NCBI GenBank assembly: GCA_000687695.1
Contig: JHWZ01000014.1
Span: forward strand, 1-64,000
DNA: 64,000 nucleotides
Source of the DNA: Lachnospiraceae bacterium P6B14
GTDB lineage: Bacteria > Bacillota > Clostridia > Lachnospirales > Lachnospiraceae
Reading direction: 5' to 3'
Shown here in pieces: positions 51,986 to 60,709 of this stretch. Under the pieces are notes generated by a model, which worked only from the letters and a program-made list of their open reading frames with translations, had not been told where the DNA came from and ran no database searches. Position 1 is the stretch's first letter. Every line of letters starts with the position of its first letter. The position numbers and the translations under genes were made by a program.

Positions 51986-53593
51986 CTACTTATCCTGATA
52001 TTTGATAGCTGCTCCGATGAATCCTTTGAACAACGGATGAGGATGATTCGGTCTGGATTTGAACTCCGGATGAGCCTGTGTGGCTACATACCACGGATGA
52101 GACGGGATCTCCATCATCTCAACTATTCTGTTGTCAGGAGACAGACCTGATAACTTCATGCCATTTTTTTCGAGATCGTCACGATAGTAGTTGTTCACCT
52201 CATAACGATGTCTGTGCCTCTCACTGATGGTGTCGGTTCCATACAGCTCTCTCGCCTTGGTCCCCTCAGCGAGCACACATGGATATGAACCCAAACGCAG
52301 TGTTCCACCGATGTCTTCTACTCCGTTCTGATCCGGCATCAGATGGATGACCGGGTGAGTTGTCGCAGGATCAAGCTCAGCTGAGTGCGCATCATTCCAA
52401 CCGATGACATGTCTTGCAAACTCTACGATACCGAGCTGCATTCCCAGACACAGGCCGAGGAACGGTACATCATTTTCTCTTGCGTATTTGATGGATGTTA
52501 TGATACCCTCTGTACCTCTCTCTCCGAAACCGCCCGGGACGATCACGCCACTGACATCGCTAAGATAATCAGCAACATTGTCATCTGTGAGCTCCTCGGA
52601 GTCTACCCACTTGATCTCTACGTTGACACTGTGCGCGTAGCCTCCGTGCTTCAGAGACTCCACTACACTTATGTATGCGTCGTGAAGTGCGGTATACTTT
52701 CCGACAAGTGCAACAGTAACATCCTTATTAACGTTTTTAATGTTTTCTACCATCGTCTGCCATTCTTCGATCTCAGGCTCCGGACACTCGAGATGCAAAC
52801 ATTTGCAGGCTATCTGAGCGAGTCCTTCCTGCTCCATGGCGAGAGGCACTTCGTAGAGAGTCTCCACGTCAAGGTTCTGAATAACATGATCGGTAGGTAT
52901 GTTACAGAAAAGGGAAATCTTGTCCCTGATCGATTTATCAAGAGGAACCTCAGTACGGCATACCACGAGGTCAGGCTGGATTCCCATTCCCTGCAGCTCT
53001 TTTACACTCTGCTGGGTGGGCTTTGATTTCAACTCCTCGGAGGTTCTGAGATACGGTACCAATGTGACATGGATGATGATAGCGTTCTCATGACCGATGT
53101 CAAGCTGGAACTGACGTATCGCCTCCAAAAACGGCTGGCTCTCGATATCTCCGACCGTACCACCGACCTCGATGATCGCGATCTGTGTATCCTTGCAACC
53201 GTCATTTCTATAGAATCTGCTCTTTAATTCGTTAGTTATGTGCGGGATAACCTGCACGGTTCCTCCACCGTAGTCACCTCGACGCTCCTTCGAGAGTACG
53301 GACCAGTAAACCTTTCCGGTAGTAACGTTACTCTGCTTGGTCAGGCTCTCGTCGATGAATCTCTCATAATGTCCCAGATCGAGGTCAGTCTCTGCACCAT
53401 CATCCGTCACGAAAACCTCGCCGTGCTGGATCGGATTCATGGTACCCGGATCGATATTGATGTAGGGATCAAACTTCTGCATGGTCACCTGAAAACCTCT
53501 CATTTTCAGAAGGCGTCCGAGCGACGCTGCGGTGATTCCTTTTCCCAGACCGGACACAACTCCTCCGGTCACAAACACATACTTAACAGCCAT
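51986..53593 (-). CDS. pyrG: CTP synthase
   Basis: Amidotransferase of 535 residues making CTP from UTP, ATP and glutamine. The N-terminal synthetase domain has [20 protein letters not shown] and [15 protein letters not shown]. The C-terminal class I glutaminase domain has [18 protein letters not shown] with the nucleophile Cys, and the final His-Glu in [21 protein letters not shown] precedes the ATG. Leader contains a hairpin (53615-53638) that could take part in pyrimidine control. Confidence 0.98.
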   Translation of the reverse strand: MAVKYVFVTGGVVSGLGKGITAASLGRLLKMRGFQVTMQKFDPYINIDPGTMNPIQHGEVFVTDDGAETDLDLGHYERFIDESLTKQSNVTTGKVYWSVLSKERRGDYGGGTVQVIPHITNELKSRFYRNDGCKDTQIAIIEVGGTVGDIESQPFLEAIRQFQLDIGHENAIIIHVTLVPYLRTSEELKSKPTQQSVKELQGMGIQPDLVVCRTEVPLDKSIRDKISLFCNIPTDHVIQNLDVETLYEVPLAMEQEGLAQIACKCLHLECPEPEIEEWQTMVENIKNVNKDVTVALVGKYTALHDAYISVVESLKHGGYAHSVNVEIKWVDSEELTDDNVADYLSDVSGVIVPGGFGERGTEGIITSIKYARENDVPFLGLCLGMQLGIVEFARHVIGWNDAHSAELDPATTHPVIHLMPDQNGVEDIGGTLRLGSYPCVLAEGTKARELYGTDTISERHRHRYEVNNYYRDDLEKNGMKLSGLSPDNRIVEMMEIPSHPWYVATQAHPEFKSRPNHPHPLFKGFIGAAIKYQDK

Positions 53594-53614
53594 AATTCCT
53601 CTTTTCTAAACGTC

Positions 53615-53694
53615 AGAAGCACCGCATAACGGTGCCTCTGTATGCCTATTGCTTCATATACAACGATTATACTGTATTTTAAGTGATTTTACAA
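53615..53694 (-). promoter_or_regulatory. pyrG promoter and leader hairpin
   Basis: Minus strand TTGTAA (53689-53694), 17-base spacer, TATAAT (53666-53671). The leader hairpin AGA-GCACCG-TTATG-CGGTGC-TCT (53615-53638) lacks a strong T tract, so it is not a clear terminator. Confidence 0.6.
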
Positions 53695-53727
53695 CCTTTT
53701 TTTCCATTTTTTTGAACTGCCAACACT

Positions 53728-53755
53728 GTGACACATGATTCTGATACTTTATAAT
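53728..53755 (+). promoter_or_regulatory. Promoter of the transglutaminase-like gene
   Basis: GTGACA (53728-53733), 16-base spacer, TATAAT (53750-53755), 30 bases before the start codon. Confidence 0.65.
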
Positions 53756-53784
53756 AAGAATTTTCTGTACCGGAGGGATTCATT

Positions 53785-55767
53785 ATGAGAAACAAAAAAG
53801 CGCGTTTTCGTATCGCATGTATATTGGCTTTTGGTCTCTGTGTCGCGCAGGTCGGCCCGCGTATCAGTGACGCATCGACTCAGGCAAAAAGCGTTTCTTC
53901 ATATACGAATACTGATTCCGAGTCAGGCATCTTCAGATATCTGAAGGTTATCAACCCGGCCGACAGTGCCTCTTCAGAAAAAAACTCCGACAGTGCAGCA
54001 AGACAAGTTGAAAGCCTCACAACAGATGATGAATATGTAAACAAGCTGGGCTCCACTCTGTCCACGCAGATGCTGTCCTTCATAAGTAATGATGGTGCAG
54101 CCTCCGCTTATATCGATACCGTGACAGGAAGCGAGCTGGCATCTCTTAACCGGGATCTCAGAAACTCAGGTTATGATGGTGACTATACGGATATAGTGAC
54201 CAAGGTCAGATTTACACTGCCGGCAGGAACTCTTCCCGGCAGCATTGTCAAGATGGACAACAATGCTCTATTCTACCTCGAGCAGGCCATATCGAGATAC
54301 CCGGCACTCTGCTGCCTTTTTACCATGGCTGCACTCGACAATGTAAACAATACGCTCACGGTATATTCACCCGTTCCGAAGTCAGATCTCGCGGACACGA
54401 TCAGCCTGTATCAGACGACACTTGATGATATGATAAAGGTTGTCAAGGACAACGCATCAGATATGAACGACGCGGAAAAAGTTCTTTATTTACATGATCA
54501 GGTAGTGGCTATAACAGAGTACTCTCTCGGCAGGACAGGAATACATGCCGAAGACTACATCCCTGCAGCCGCCATGCTTTTCAACCTTTCCGTATGCCAG
54601 TCATACGCTGCTGTCCTTAACCAGGCACTCAGAGCAGTCGGACTAACATCTTACGTCGTATATTCAAACACCCATGCCTGGGTGGCAGTACGTGTGAACG
54701 GTTCATGGTACTATGTCGATCCGACCTATGATGACTCGAGAGTCCTCGGTGAGGGATTAGATACGGTCAAGCATAACTATGTTCTGATGGGAAACAATGC
54801 TGACAGTGCACATACACTGAGCACTGATTATGCTTTGCATTTTTCCACCGATATTGCCAATCATCTCGGTGGAGCGGCTGACTCATTCTTCCCAAGCCAG
54901 ATCAACATTAAAAATATCACTTCACAGATGAGTTATGCTAACAAAGGATTTTACTACACCGAAAACAATACAGTTTATAAATGGCTTCGCACGACAAGCC
55001 GAAAAGAGACTTTAAACCTTACCGCAGCATCGTCAAGACGTGTAGCCGTACTGGATGGTTATGTATACATCAGCGGAACCACGGGACTTCTCAAAATGGA
55101 TCCTGCCGGCTCCACCGCAACACGCATTGATACGGATTCCATCACAGGCATGTACGAGGCTGCAAGAAAGCTGTATGTCTCAAAGGGTGGAGCATACAAC
55201 ATCTATCTCAGTAAGTCATCACCTGTGACTTCGCCATCACCGTATGTGACTATGAGTCCGTATACAACACCGCTGCCGTCAGGCTATACACCGGGGCCGA
55301 CCGTTTCACCGGGAACGACCGCGTCAGCCGGACCGACCTCATCGAGCAGGATACCTACGGTTCCACCGTACCCTACCGCGACGATATACGACCCTACACT
55401 TGTGAGCCCGACGCCCACAGGCTATACAGGGCCTACATCAACTCCTTATCCGGATAACGACAGCTTTACCGTTCCGGCAAAGACCTATATTAAACAGCTT
55501 AATAACTCCGCCACCAGAGCGGCTTATGTCAAATGGAAAAAAGTAAAGGGTGCTACCAGATATCAGGTGCAGTATTCACCCTCAAAGAGTTTCAATACAA
55601 AACAGATAAGAATATCCATGACCAGCTCTGTCACTATAGCAAATCTTTATAAAAACAAAACCTACTATTTCCGTGTCAGAGCGGTAAAAATCAAACGAGT
55701 AAACGGCGTGATCGCCTACAAATACGCTCCATGGAGCGCAAAAAAGAAACTGAAGATCAAGAAATGA
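53785..55767 (+). CDS. Secreted transglutaminase-like protein with Fn3 domain
   Basis: Exported protein of 660 residues. It has a signal peptide (about 1-31), an N-terminal region of unknown fold, and a transglutaminase-like core (about 225-340). The triad is Cys in LSVCQSYAAVL, His in SNTHAWVAVR and Asp in YYVDPTYDDS. A Thr/Pro/Ser-rich linker (about 480-555) and a C-terminal Fn3-like module (about 565-660; YFRVRAVKIKRVNGVIAYKY) follow. Such proteins act as peptidases or crosslinkers at the cell surface. Its tail overlaps the end of the convergent CtpA-type gene by 11 bases. GGAGGG precedes the ATG. Confidence 0.88.
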   Translation: MRNKKARFRIACILAFGLCVAQVGPRISDASTQAKSVSSYTNTDSESGIFRYLKVINPADSASSEKNSDSAARQVESLTTDDEYVNKLGSTLSTQMLSFISNDGAASAYIDTVTGSELASLNRDLRNSGYDGDYTDIVTKVRFTLPAGTLPGSIVKMDNNALFYLEQAISRYPALCCLFTMAALDNVNNTLTVYSPVPKSDLADTISLYQTTLDDMIKVVKDNASDMNDAEKVLYLHDQVVAITEYSLGRTGIHAEDYIPAAAMLFNLSVCQSYAAVLNQALRAVGLTSYVVYSNTHAWVAVRVNGSWYYVDPTYDDSRVLGEGLDTVKHNYVLMGNNADSAHTLSTDYALHFSTDIANHLGGAADSFFPSQINIKNITSQMSYANKGFYYTENNTVYKWLRTTSRKETLNLTAASSRRVAVLDGYVYISGTTGLLKMDPAGSTATRIDTDSITGMYEAARKLYVSKGGAYNIYLSKSSPVTSPSPYVTMSPYTTPLPSGYTPGPTVSPGTTASAGPTSSSRIPTVPPYPTATIYDPTLVSPTPTGYTGPTSTPYPDNDSFTVPAKTYIKQLNNSATRAAYVKWKKVKGATRYQVQYSPSKSFNTKQIRISMTSSVTIANLYKNKTYYFRVRAVKIKRVNGVIAYKYAPWSAKKKLKIKK

Positions 55768-56941
55768 TCTCCAGTGCCTTTGCGAGCTGATTGTCTGAAT
55801 CAGTTCCCATATTCTCTTTTTCACCGGTGTAGGCTATATTCACATCCGGAGTGAGTCCCTTTCCGTGGATATGTGTTCCATTCGGAAGAAGATACTCTCC
55901 GGTTGTGAGCTTGACCGCACCGAGATTATCAGGCAACTTGAATATCGCCTGAACGATTCCCTTTCCATAAGAAGTCTCACCGACGAGATTAGCTCCGGCC
56001 CTTTCATGAAGCGCCCCCGCAAAAGCCTCTGATCCGCTGGCAGACCCGCCGTTTATCAGAACAACCATCGGTTTGTCAAGTCTTTCCTTTGCGGTTGACT
56101 TGTATATCACATCCTTCTGACCCTTTCTAGTCTCGGTCAAAAGTGTTCCCTCTGGTAATAGCCTGTCAAGCATGGATAATACTGCCGTGAGAACTCCGCC
56201 GGGATTATCTCTCAGATCAAATATCACCGCACGCATTCCCTGCTTTTCCAAATCATCTACTGCCTCATTAAACTGCTTCGGCGTCTCTCTGTCGAAGTTT
56301 TCTATATGAATATATCCTGTCTTATCTTTAAGCATACTGTAGGAGATAGACTCGTTAACAATACTCTCCGGAATAACAGATACCTCAACCTCCGACTTTT
56401 TACCGAGCGAATCAATCCTCGATACTCTTATCCGATGTTTCTGTCCCCCACTCTCACGGATCTTCTGAATGAGATCATCAACGGTCATTTTTTCCGTGCT
56501 CTCTCCGTCAAACCCGATGATCACATCATTCGACTTTATCCCCGCTTTTTCCGCCGGTGAATCAGGCTTGACCTCTGATACAACCTTATCACCGGTAGTC
56601 GGATCCGTTCTTATCGTAACGCCTATTCCGATATACTCTCCATCATTCTGTGTCTTTACCTGATTAAGCTCATCATAGGTCAAAAATCCTGAGAACTGAT
56701 CTCCCAACGCTGCCACCATGCCCTTGGCTGCGTACTCGGCAAACTTCTTGTCTGTCGTGTCATTTTTCCAATAGTATTTGTCAACATAGGTTTCGACCAC
56801 CTTCGTCAGATCATAGGCTTCGTCAGCCGCGTGCGTTGTTGAAAGCGGATGGATATTCAGCATATCGCAGACAAGCATCGCCACGGTCAACAAAAGGATG
56901 CCCGTTACGATGCCTGTAAAGTACAGCCTCCAGGGTTTCAT
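55757..56941 (-). CDS. S41 family C-terminal processing peptidase (CtpA-like)
   Basis: Membrane-anchored periplasm-side serine protease of 394 residues. A single TM (about 8-28) is followed by a PDZ domain (about 100-180; SPAEKAGIKSNDVIIGFDGE) and the S41 catalytic domain. It keeps Ser in GGSASGSEAFAGAL and Lys in SYGKGIVQ (the Ser-Lys dyad). Cleaves proteins near C-termini in quality control or signalling. It lies 10 bases after the CdaR-like regulator and shares its transcript. AAGGAG precedes the ATG. Confidence 0.94.
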   Translation of the reverse strand: MKPWRLYFTGIVTGILLLTVAMLVCDMLNIHPLSTTHAADEAYDLTKVVETYVDKYYWKNDTTDKKFAEYAAKGMVAALGDQFSGFLTYDELNQVKTQNDGEYIGIGVTIRTDPTTGDKVVSEVKPDSPAEKAGIKSNDVIIGFDGESTEKMTVDDLIQKIRESGGQKHRIRVSRIDSLGKKSEVEVSVIPESIVNESISYSMLKDKTGYIHIENFDRETPKQFNEAVDDLEKQGMRAVIFDLRDNPGGVLTAVLSMLDRLLPEGTLLTETRKGQKDVIYKSTAKERLDKPMVVLINGGSASGSEAFAGALHERAGANLVGETSYGKGIVQAIFKLPDNLGAVKLTTGEYLLPNGTHIHGKGLTPDVNIAYTGEKENMGTDSDNQLAKALEIIS

Positions 56942-56951
56942 TTACTTCTCC

Positions 56952-58040
56952 TTAGTACTCTATCGTTTCAAGGTAATTCATATATTTCATGACCATGAGT
57001 GCGATCTGGAAAGTGATCGCATCCTCGAAAGTCTGTATATCAAGCCCGGTCATCTTCTGCAGTTTGTCAAGTCTGTACACGAGGGTATTTCTATGGATAT
57101 ACAGCTCCCTCGATGTCTTCGACACATTCAGATTGTTTGAAAAGAACTGGTCGATAGTCGTCAGCGTTTCTTCGTCAAACTCCACCGGTCTCTCACTACC
57201 GAATATCTCACGGATGAACATACGGCACAGCTGCAGAGGAAGCTGGTATATCAGTCTTCCTATGCCGAGGTTTCCATAGGCAACAACCCTTCTCTCACTG
57301 TAAAAAATATTCCCGACGTCCAGAGCCATCTTCGCTTCCTTGTACGAACGCGACACCTCTTTGATATCACTGACTACTGTACCGTAGGACACGCGGGCAC
57401 TTACCATGATCTCGCTCTCCAAAGTATCCACGAGCTCATGCGCGATCAAATTCAGATCATCCGTCGTCTCCTCGTCGGTCATCTCCTTAACAATTATGAT
57501 ATCCTTCTCGTCGACAGCCGTGATAAAATCTCTGACGCCCCCCGAAAACAAACTCCTGATCGTCTCCATGATTCCGGCATCCTTCTCTCTGGCAACCTCT
57601 ACCAAAAATACAACACGTCTCGCTCTCATCTCTATATGAAGCTTCTGCGAACGATTCAGGATGTCAACCAAAAGAAGATTATCAAGCAAAAGATTCTTTA
57701 TAAAATCATCCTTGTCATATTTATCCTTGTATGCGACCAACAGATGATTCATATGGAAAACAACCATCTTTCCGGTCGTCTTTGACTTCGACGAATCCCC
57801 ATCGACCACAACTACAAACGACACATCGTCATCATCAAATACTTTCAGGAAGTAGCTTCCTTTTACGAGCTTTATATCATCAGCCAAAGCGACAAAGGTT
57901 TTGATATCCTTTTCGATATCCTTTATCGCACCACCGGTCTGTGCGAGGACATTTGCCTCACGGTCATAGACCGTCAGATCCACACCTGTGATATCATGTA
58001 TCCCGTCTATTGATTGCTGGATGAGCTGATTGGAAATCAT
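56952..58040 (-). CDS. CdaR/PucR family transcriptional regulator
   Basis: Regulator of 362 residues. The N-terminal sugar-diacid recognition domain (about 1-130; MISNQLIQQSIDGIHDITGV) is followed by a GGDEF-like CdaR middle domain (about 135-270) and a PucR-type helix-turn-helix (about 300-360; NLNVSKTSRELYIHRNTLVY, RLDKLQKMTGLDI). Ligands of the family include glycerate and glucarate; here unknown. It is transcribed with the CtpA-type gene and diverges from the large Ig-like protein gene. The gap holds the phased AAACTGAC array. AGGAGG precedes the ATG. Confidence 0.88.
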   Translation of the reverse strand: MISNQLIQQSIDGIHDITGVDLTVYDREANVLAQTGGAIKDIEKDIKTFVALADDIKLVKGSYFLKVFDDDDVSFVVVVDGDSSKSKTTGKMVVFHMNHLLVAYKDKYDKDDFIKNLLLDNLLLVDILNRSQKLHIEMRARRVVFLVEVAREKDAGIMETIRSLFSGGVRDFITAVDEKDIIIVKEMTDEETTDDLNLIAHELVDTLESEIMVSARVSYGTVVSDIKEVSRSYKEAKMALDVGNIFYSERRVVAYGNLGIGRLIYQLPLQLCRMFIREIFGSERPVEFDEETLTTIDQFFSNNLNVSKTSRELYIHRNTLVYRLDKLQKMTGLDIQTFEDAITFQIALMVMKYMNYLETIEY

Positions 58041-58090
58041 ATGTACCTCCTGAGAATCTTCCTATTGTTATAAAAATAAACCCAAGTACC

Positions 58091-58119
58091 ATTCTATCAC
58101 AAGAGTTTCACATTGTCAA
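58091..58119 (-). promoter_or_regulatory. Promoter of the CdaR-like regulator operon
   Basis: Minus strand TTGACA (58114-58119), 17-base spacer, TAGAAT (58091-58096). The first AAACTGAC copy begins 2 bases from the -35. Confidence 0.85.
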
Positions 58120-58120
58120 A

Positions 58121-58194
58121 AAACTGACACCAAGCTGCTTAGAAACTGACACCAAACTGTGCCAAAACTGACTTTATTTTGTGAGGAAACTGAC
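58121..58194. promoter_or_regulatory. Four phased AAACTGAC repeats between divergent promoters
   Basis: RAAACTGAC occurs at 58120, 58142, 58164 and 58186, exactly 22 bases apart (about two helical turns). The complementary strand reads GTCAGTTTY. The spacing and the CAGTT core resemble tandem sites of LytTR-type response regulators, but the regulator is not known. The array spans the space between the -35 of the CdaR-like operon and the -35 position of the Ig-like protein gene. Confidence 0.75.
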
Positions 58195-58206
58195 AAACCC
58201 TGTTGT

Positions 58207-58212
58207 TACAAT
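58207..58212 (+). promoter_or_regulatory. -10 element of the large Ig-like protein gene
   Basis: TACAAT with no recognisable -35: the -35 position (about 58184-58189) is occupied by the fourth AAACTGAC copy. This suggests an activator-dependent promoter. Confidence 0.5.
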
Positions 58213-58268
58213 ACACACATGACATGAAAACACAGGGGCATTTTTCAGACCCCGGAAAGGATGATATT

Positions 58269-60617
58269 ATGATTAAAAAAACAGTAAAAAGAAGTTTGGC
58301 ATTCACACTCGCTGCTTCACTCGCATTCGGAGCAGCACCGATTTCGGGATTTGCGGGAGTTCCCAAGGTAGCACAGGCTGCTGAAACCGCAGGCACTTAC
58401 ACAACAGCAAAAAGTATCACGCTCACGACAGGCACAACAAACTATTTTGAACTCGGAAACATAGGTACAGCACTCACAGGCTTTGTCGGATCGGAAAAGC
58501 TCGCGATCAAGTTAAACGAAAACGATAAGACGATCGCGGGAATTGCTCTCTCCGAATCACCGGAAAACTGGCTCGACAAAATTGAGCTCGCCCGTGACAC
58601 GGCAGGAACTCCAAAGATCTATGTAAAGGGTCTCAAGGCAGGCACAGCGACGATCAAACTCGTAGCCCTGGACGGAAGCAACAACGAGATCGCAAACTCG
58701 GTACAGAATATCGACGTTTCCGTATCAGACCTTGTAAAGAACGTGATAGTAAAGGATAAGGATTCCAAAGCACTTGACGATCTGGCTACCATCTCCATGG
58801 TGAACAAAAAGACCGCTGAGGTATCAGTAGAGCTCAATAACATCTCCGCTGATGGATTCGGAGTAACTACTGATTATACAGCAAAGGGTATCTATGTTGA
58901 GGATACCGGCATCGCCACAGCGGCATACGCAAACAACAAGATCACCTTCACGGGAGTAAAAGCCGGAACAACAAAGGTTTACATATATATCCCGACAGAG
59001 AATATCCGCCGCCAGTTCACACTCTCTGTAGCTGAGGACACAGTCCTTTCGGCAACTCTTGACGGAGCAACCTACTCCATCGGAACAGACAAAAAGTGGA
59101 CAAAGGAAAATAAGGTGGTTAACGCTCCTGTTATCTATCTTAACAACAGCGCAAAGACTGCTCAGATAAATGCAGTTTCATCGAACGGAAAGGCAGTTAC
59201 ATTTACCTCAACCGGAGATATCGTAGTAGGTAATGACGGCTCCATCAGTGCAAAGCTCGACTCTGCAGGCAAGGTGACTACCGGTAACGCCAAGGTAACA
59301 TTCGGCGTAGCTGCAGACGCTGACAAGAACATGAGCGCCATCGATGGAATCGATGTAAATGTAGTCATCACATCGGATCCGGTAAATGTAGCCAAGGTTG
59401 AGGCATTCAATTCAGAAAACAAATCTCTCGGAAAGTCAGAGGGAAGCTTTACCGTAGCAGGCAGCACCATAACGGGTGTCCCGGGAGTCCCTGCAGCAGA
59501 GGCAGACCAGGCTGTCATCAAGCTCTCAACGAAGGACAAGACCTCCGAGACATTTACCATAGAATCAAATATCGATGAAAAATACGTTGACATCACAGTA
59601 AAGAGTGGCTCTGAGTTCATCAAACTCGAGGGCAAGACAATAACAGCCGTAAAGAAGGGTTCAGCTTCCATCGAGGTAAAGGCTAAGGGCGATGAGAGCA
59701 CTCTTTCAAACGCAACCGCAACAGTAGTATTCAAGGTTGAAGTACTCGATAAAAATGTCAACAACGTGATCACCGCTTCACCTATCTTCCTTAACAAGGA
59801 CAAGCTGACTGATACCATCAAGGCATCAGCTACGCACGGAAACAAGTTAAGCTACTACCTTGCAAAAGAGGTTGACGGAAAGCTCGTAGCTACAGACAAG
59901 GATTCAGATCCGAGCTATGATGTAACTGTAAATAAACTCACCGGTGAGGTTACATACAAAAACACAACCAGAAGCGGATTCTGCTACATAGCAGTAGTTG
60001 CCGCTGACGATGTTGCAGATTCCGTAAAGCCTGAAGACGCATTTGTAAAGGTTACCTACGGAGACTATGTAAAGAAAGCATCCGACCTTGCAGTAGCATC
60101 AGCCAAGATCAGCGTAAAGGCCGGCGAGAGTGTAAGCTGCGGCGCAACCTCTACTCAGGAGCTCACCTACACATCAGACGATGAGGCTGTAGCAACAGTC
60201 GCATCAGACGGAACTATCACAGGCGTTTCAGCCGGTACCGCGGTTATCACCATCAAGGCCGCTGCAAACGATGAGTTTAACGAGGGTGAGAAGAGTGTAA
60301 CGGTTGTAGTTTCCAAAAACGCCAACACCTTATCAGCAAAAGGAAAGTCAGTTAAAGTAAGCCTTGCAAAGCTTAACAAAAAAGACCAGAAGGTTAAGGC
60401 TTCCGCTGCTGTCAAGGTTGCAAAGGCTGTAGGCAAAGTAACCTACGTAAAGAAGTCCGGAAACAAGGCTGTCAAAGTTGCAAAGAACGGCAAGATCACC
60501 GTAAAGAAGGGCTTGAAGAAGGGCACCTATAAAGTTAAGGTTACCGTAAAAGCTGCAGGAAATGCTTCATATAATAAAGCAAGCAAGACTGTTACGGTAA
60601 AGATCGTAGTAAAATAA
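58269..60617 (+). CDS. Large secreted Ig-like (BIG2) surface protein
   Basis: Exported protein of 782 residues. A signal peptide (MIKKTVKRSLAFTLAASLAF, cleavage near AQAA) is followed by a long array of beta domains. At least one clear BIG2 module is present (SYTSDD-like LTYTSDDEAVATVASDGTIT, GVSAGTAVITIKA, about 645-690). The Lys-rich C-terminal repeat (SAKGKSVKVSLAKLNKKDQ ... KKGTYKVKVTVKA) is common in Lachnospiraceae surface proteins. No catalytic site or sortase motif. Length and Lys-rich end suggest an abundant S-layer-like or wall-associated protein. Start at 58269 after GAAAGGATG. Transcription is probably activator-dependent. Ends in a strong terminator. Confidence 0.85.
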   Translation: MIKKTVKRSLAFTLAASLAFGAAPISGFAGVPKVAQAAETAGTYTTAKSITLTTGTTNYFELGNIGTALTGFVGSEKLAIKLNENDKTIAGIALSESPENWLDKIELARDTAGTPKIYVKGLKAGTATIKLVALDGSNNEIANSVQNIDVSVSDLVKNVIVKDKDSKALDDLATISMVNKKTAEVSVELNNISADGFGVTTDYTAKGIYVEDTGIATAAYANNKITFTGVKAGTTKVYIYIPTENIRRQFTLSVAEDTVLSATLDGATYSIGTDKKWTKENKVVNAPVIYLNNSAKTAQINAVSSNGKAVTFTSTGDIVVGNDGSISAKLDSAGKVTTGNAKVTFGVAADADKNMSAIDGIDVNVVITSDPVNVAKVEAFNSENKSLGKSEGSFTVAGSTITGVPGVPAAEADQAVIKLSTKDKTSETFTIESNIDEKYVDITVKSGSEFIKLEGKTITAVKKGSASIEVKAKGDESTLSNATATVVFKVEVLDKNVNNVITASPIFLNKDKLTDTIKASATHGNKLSYYLAKEVDGKLVATDKDSDPSYDVTVNKLTGEVTYKNTTRSGFCYIAVVAADDVADSVKPEDAFVKVTYGDYVKKASDLAVASAKISVKAGESVSCGATSTQELTYTSDDEAVATVASDGTITGVSAGTAVITIKAAANDEFNEGEKSVTVVVSKNANTLSAKGKSVKVSLAKLNKKDQKVKASAAVKVAKAVGKVTYVKKSGNKAVKVAKNGKITVKKGLKKGTYKVKVTVKAAGNASYNKASKTVTVKIVVK

Positions 60618-60636
60618 AACAACAGATATTCACTGC

Positions 60637-60694
60637 AAAATGTTCTCCTAAAAAGAGCCGGGCGATATGGCCATCGCCCGGCTCTGAACATTTT
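60637..60694 (+). terminator. Terminator of the Ig-like surface protein gene
   Basis: Inner stem AGAGCCGGGCGAT / ATCGCCCGGCTCT (60654-60685), outer stem AAAATGTTC / GAACATTTT, T tract to 60694. Confidence 0.85.
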
Positions 60695-60709
60695 TGAATC
60701 TGAAATCCT

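Noticed and set aside
53615-53638. pyrG attenuator terminator
   Set aside because: The leader hairpin is not followed by a T tract, so termination there is not supported.
58121-58194. AAACTGAC array as a CRISPR array
   Set aside because: Repeats are only 8-9 bases, with 13-14-base spacers and no cas genes; spacing fits protein binding sites instead.
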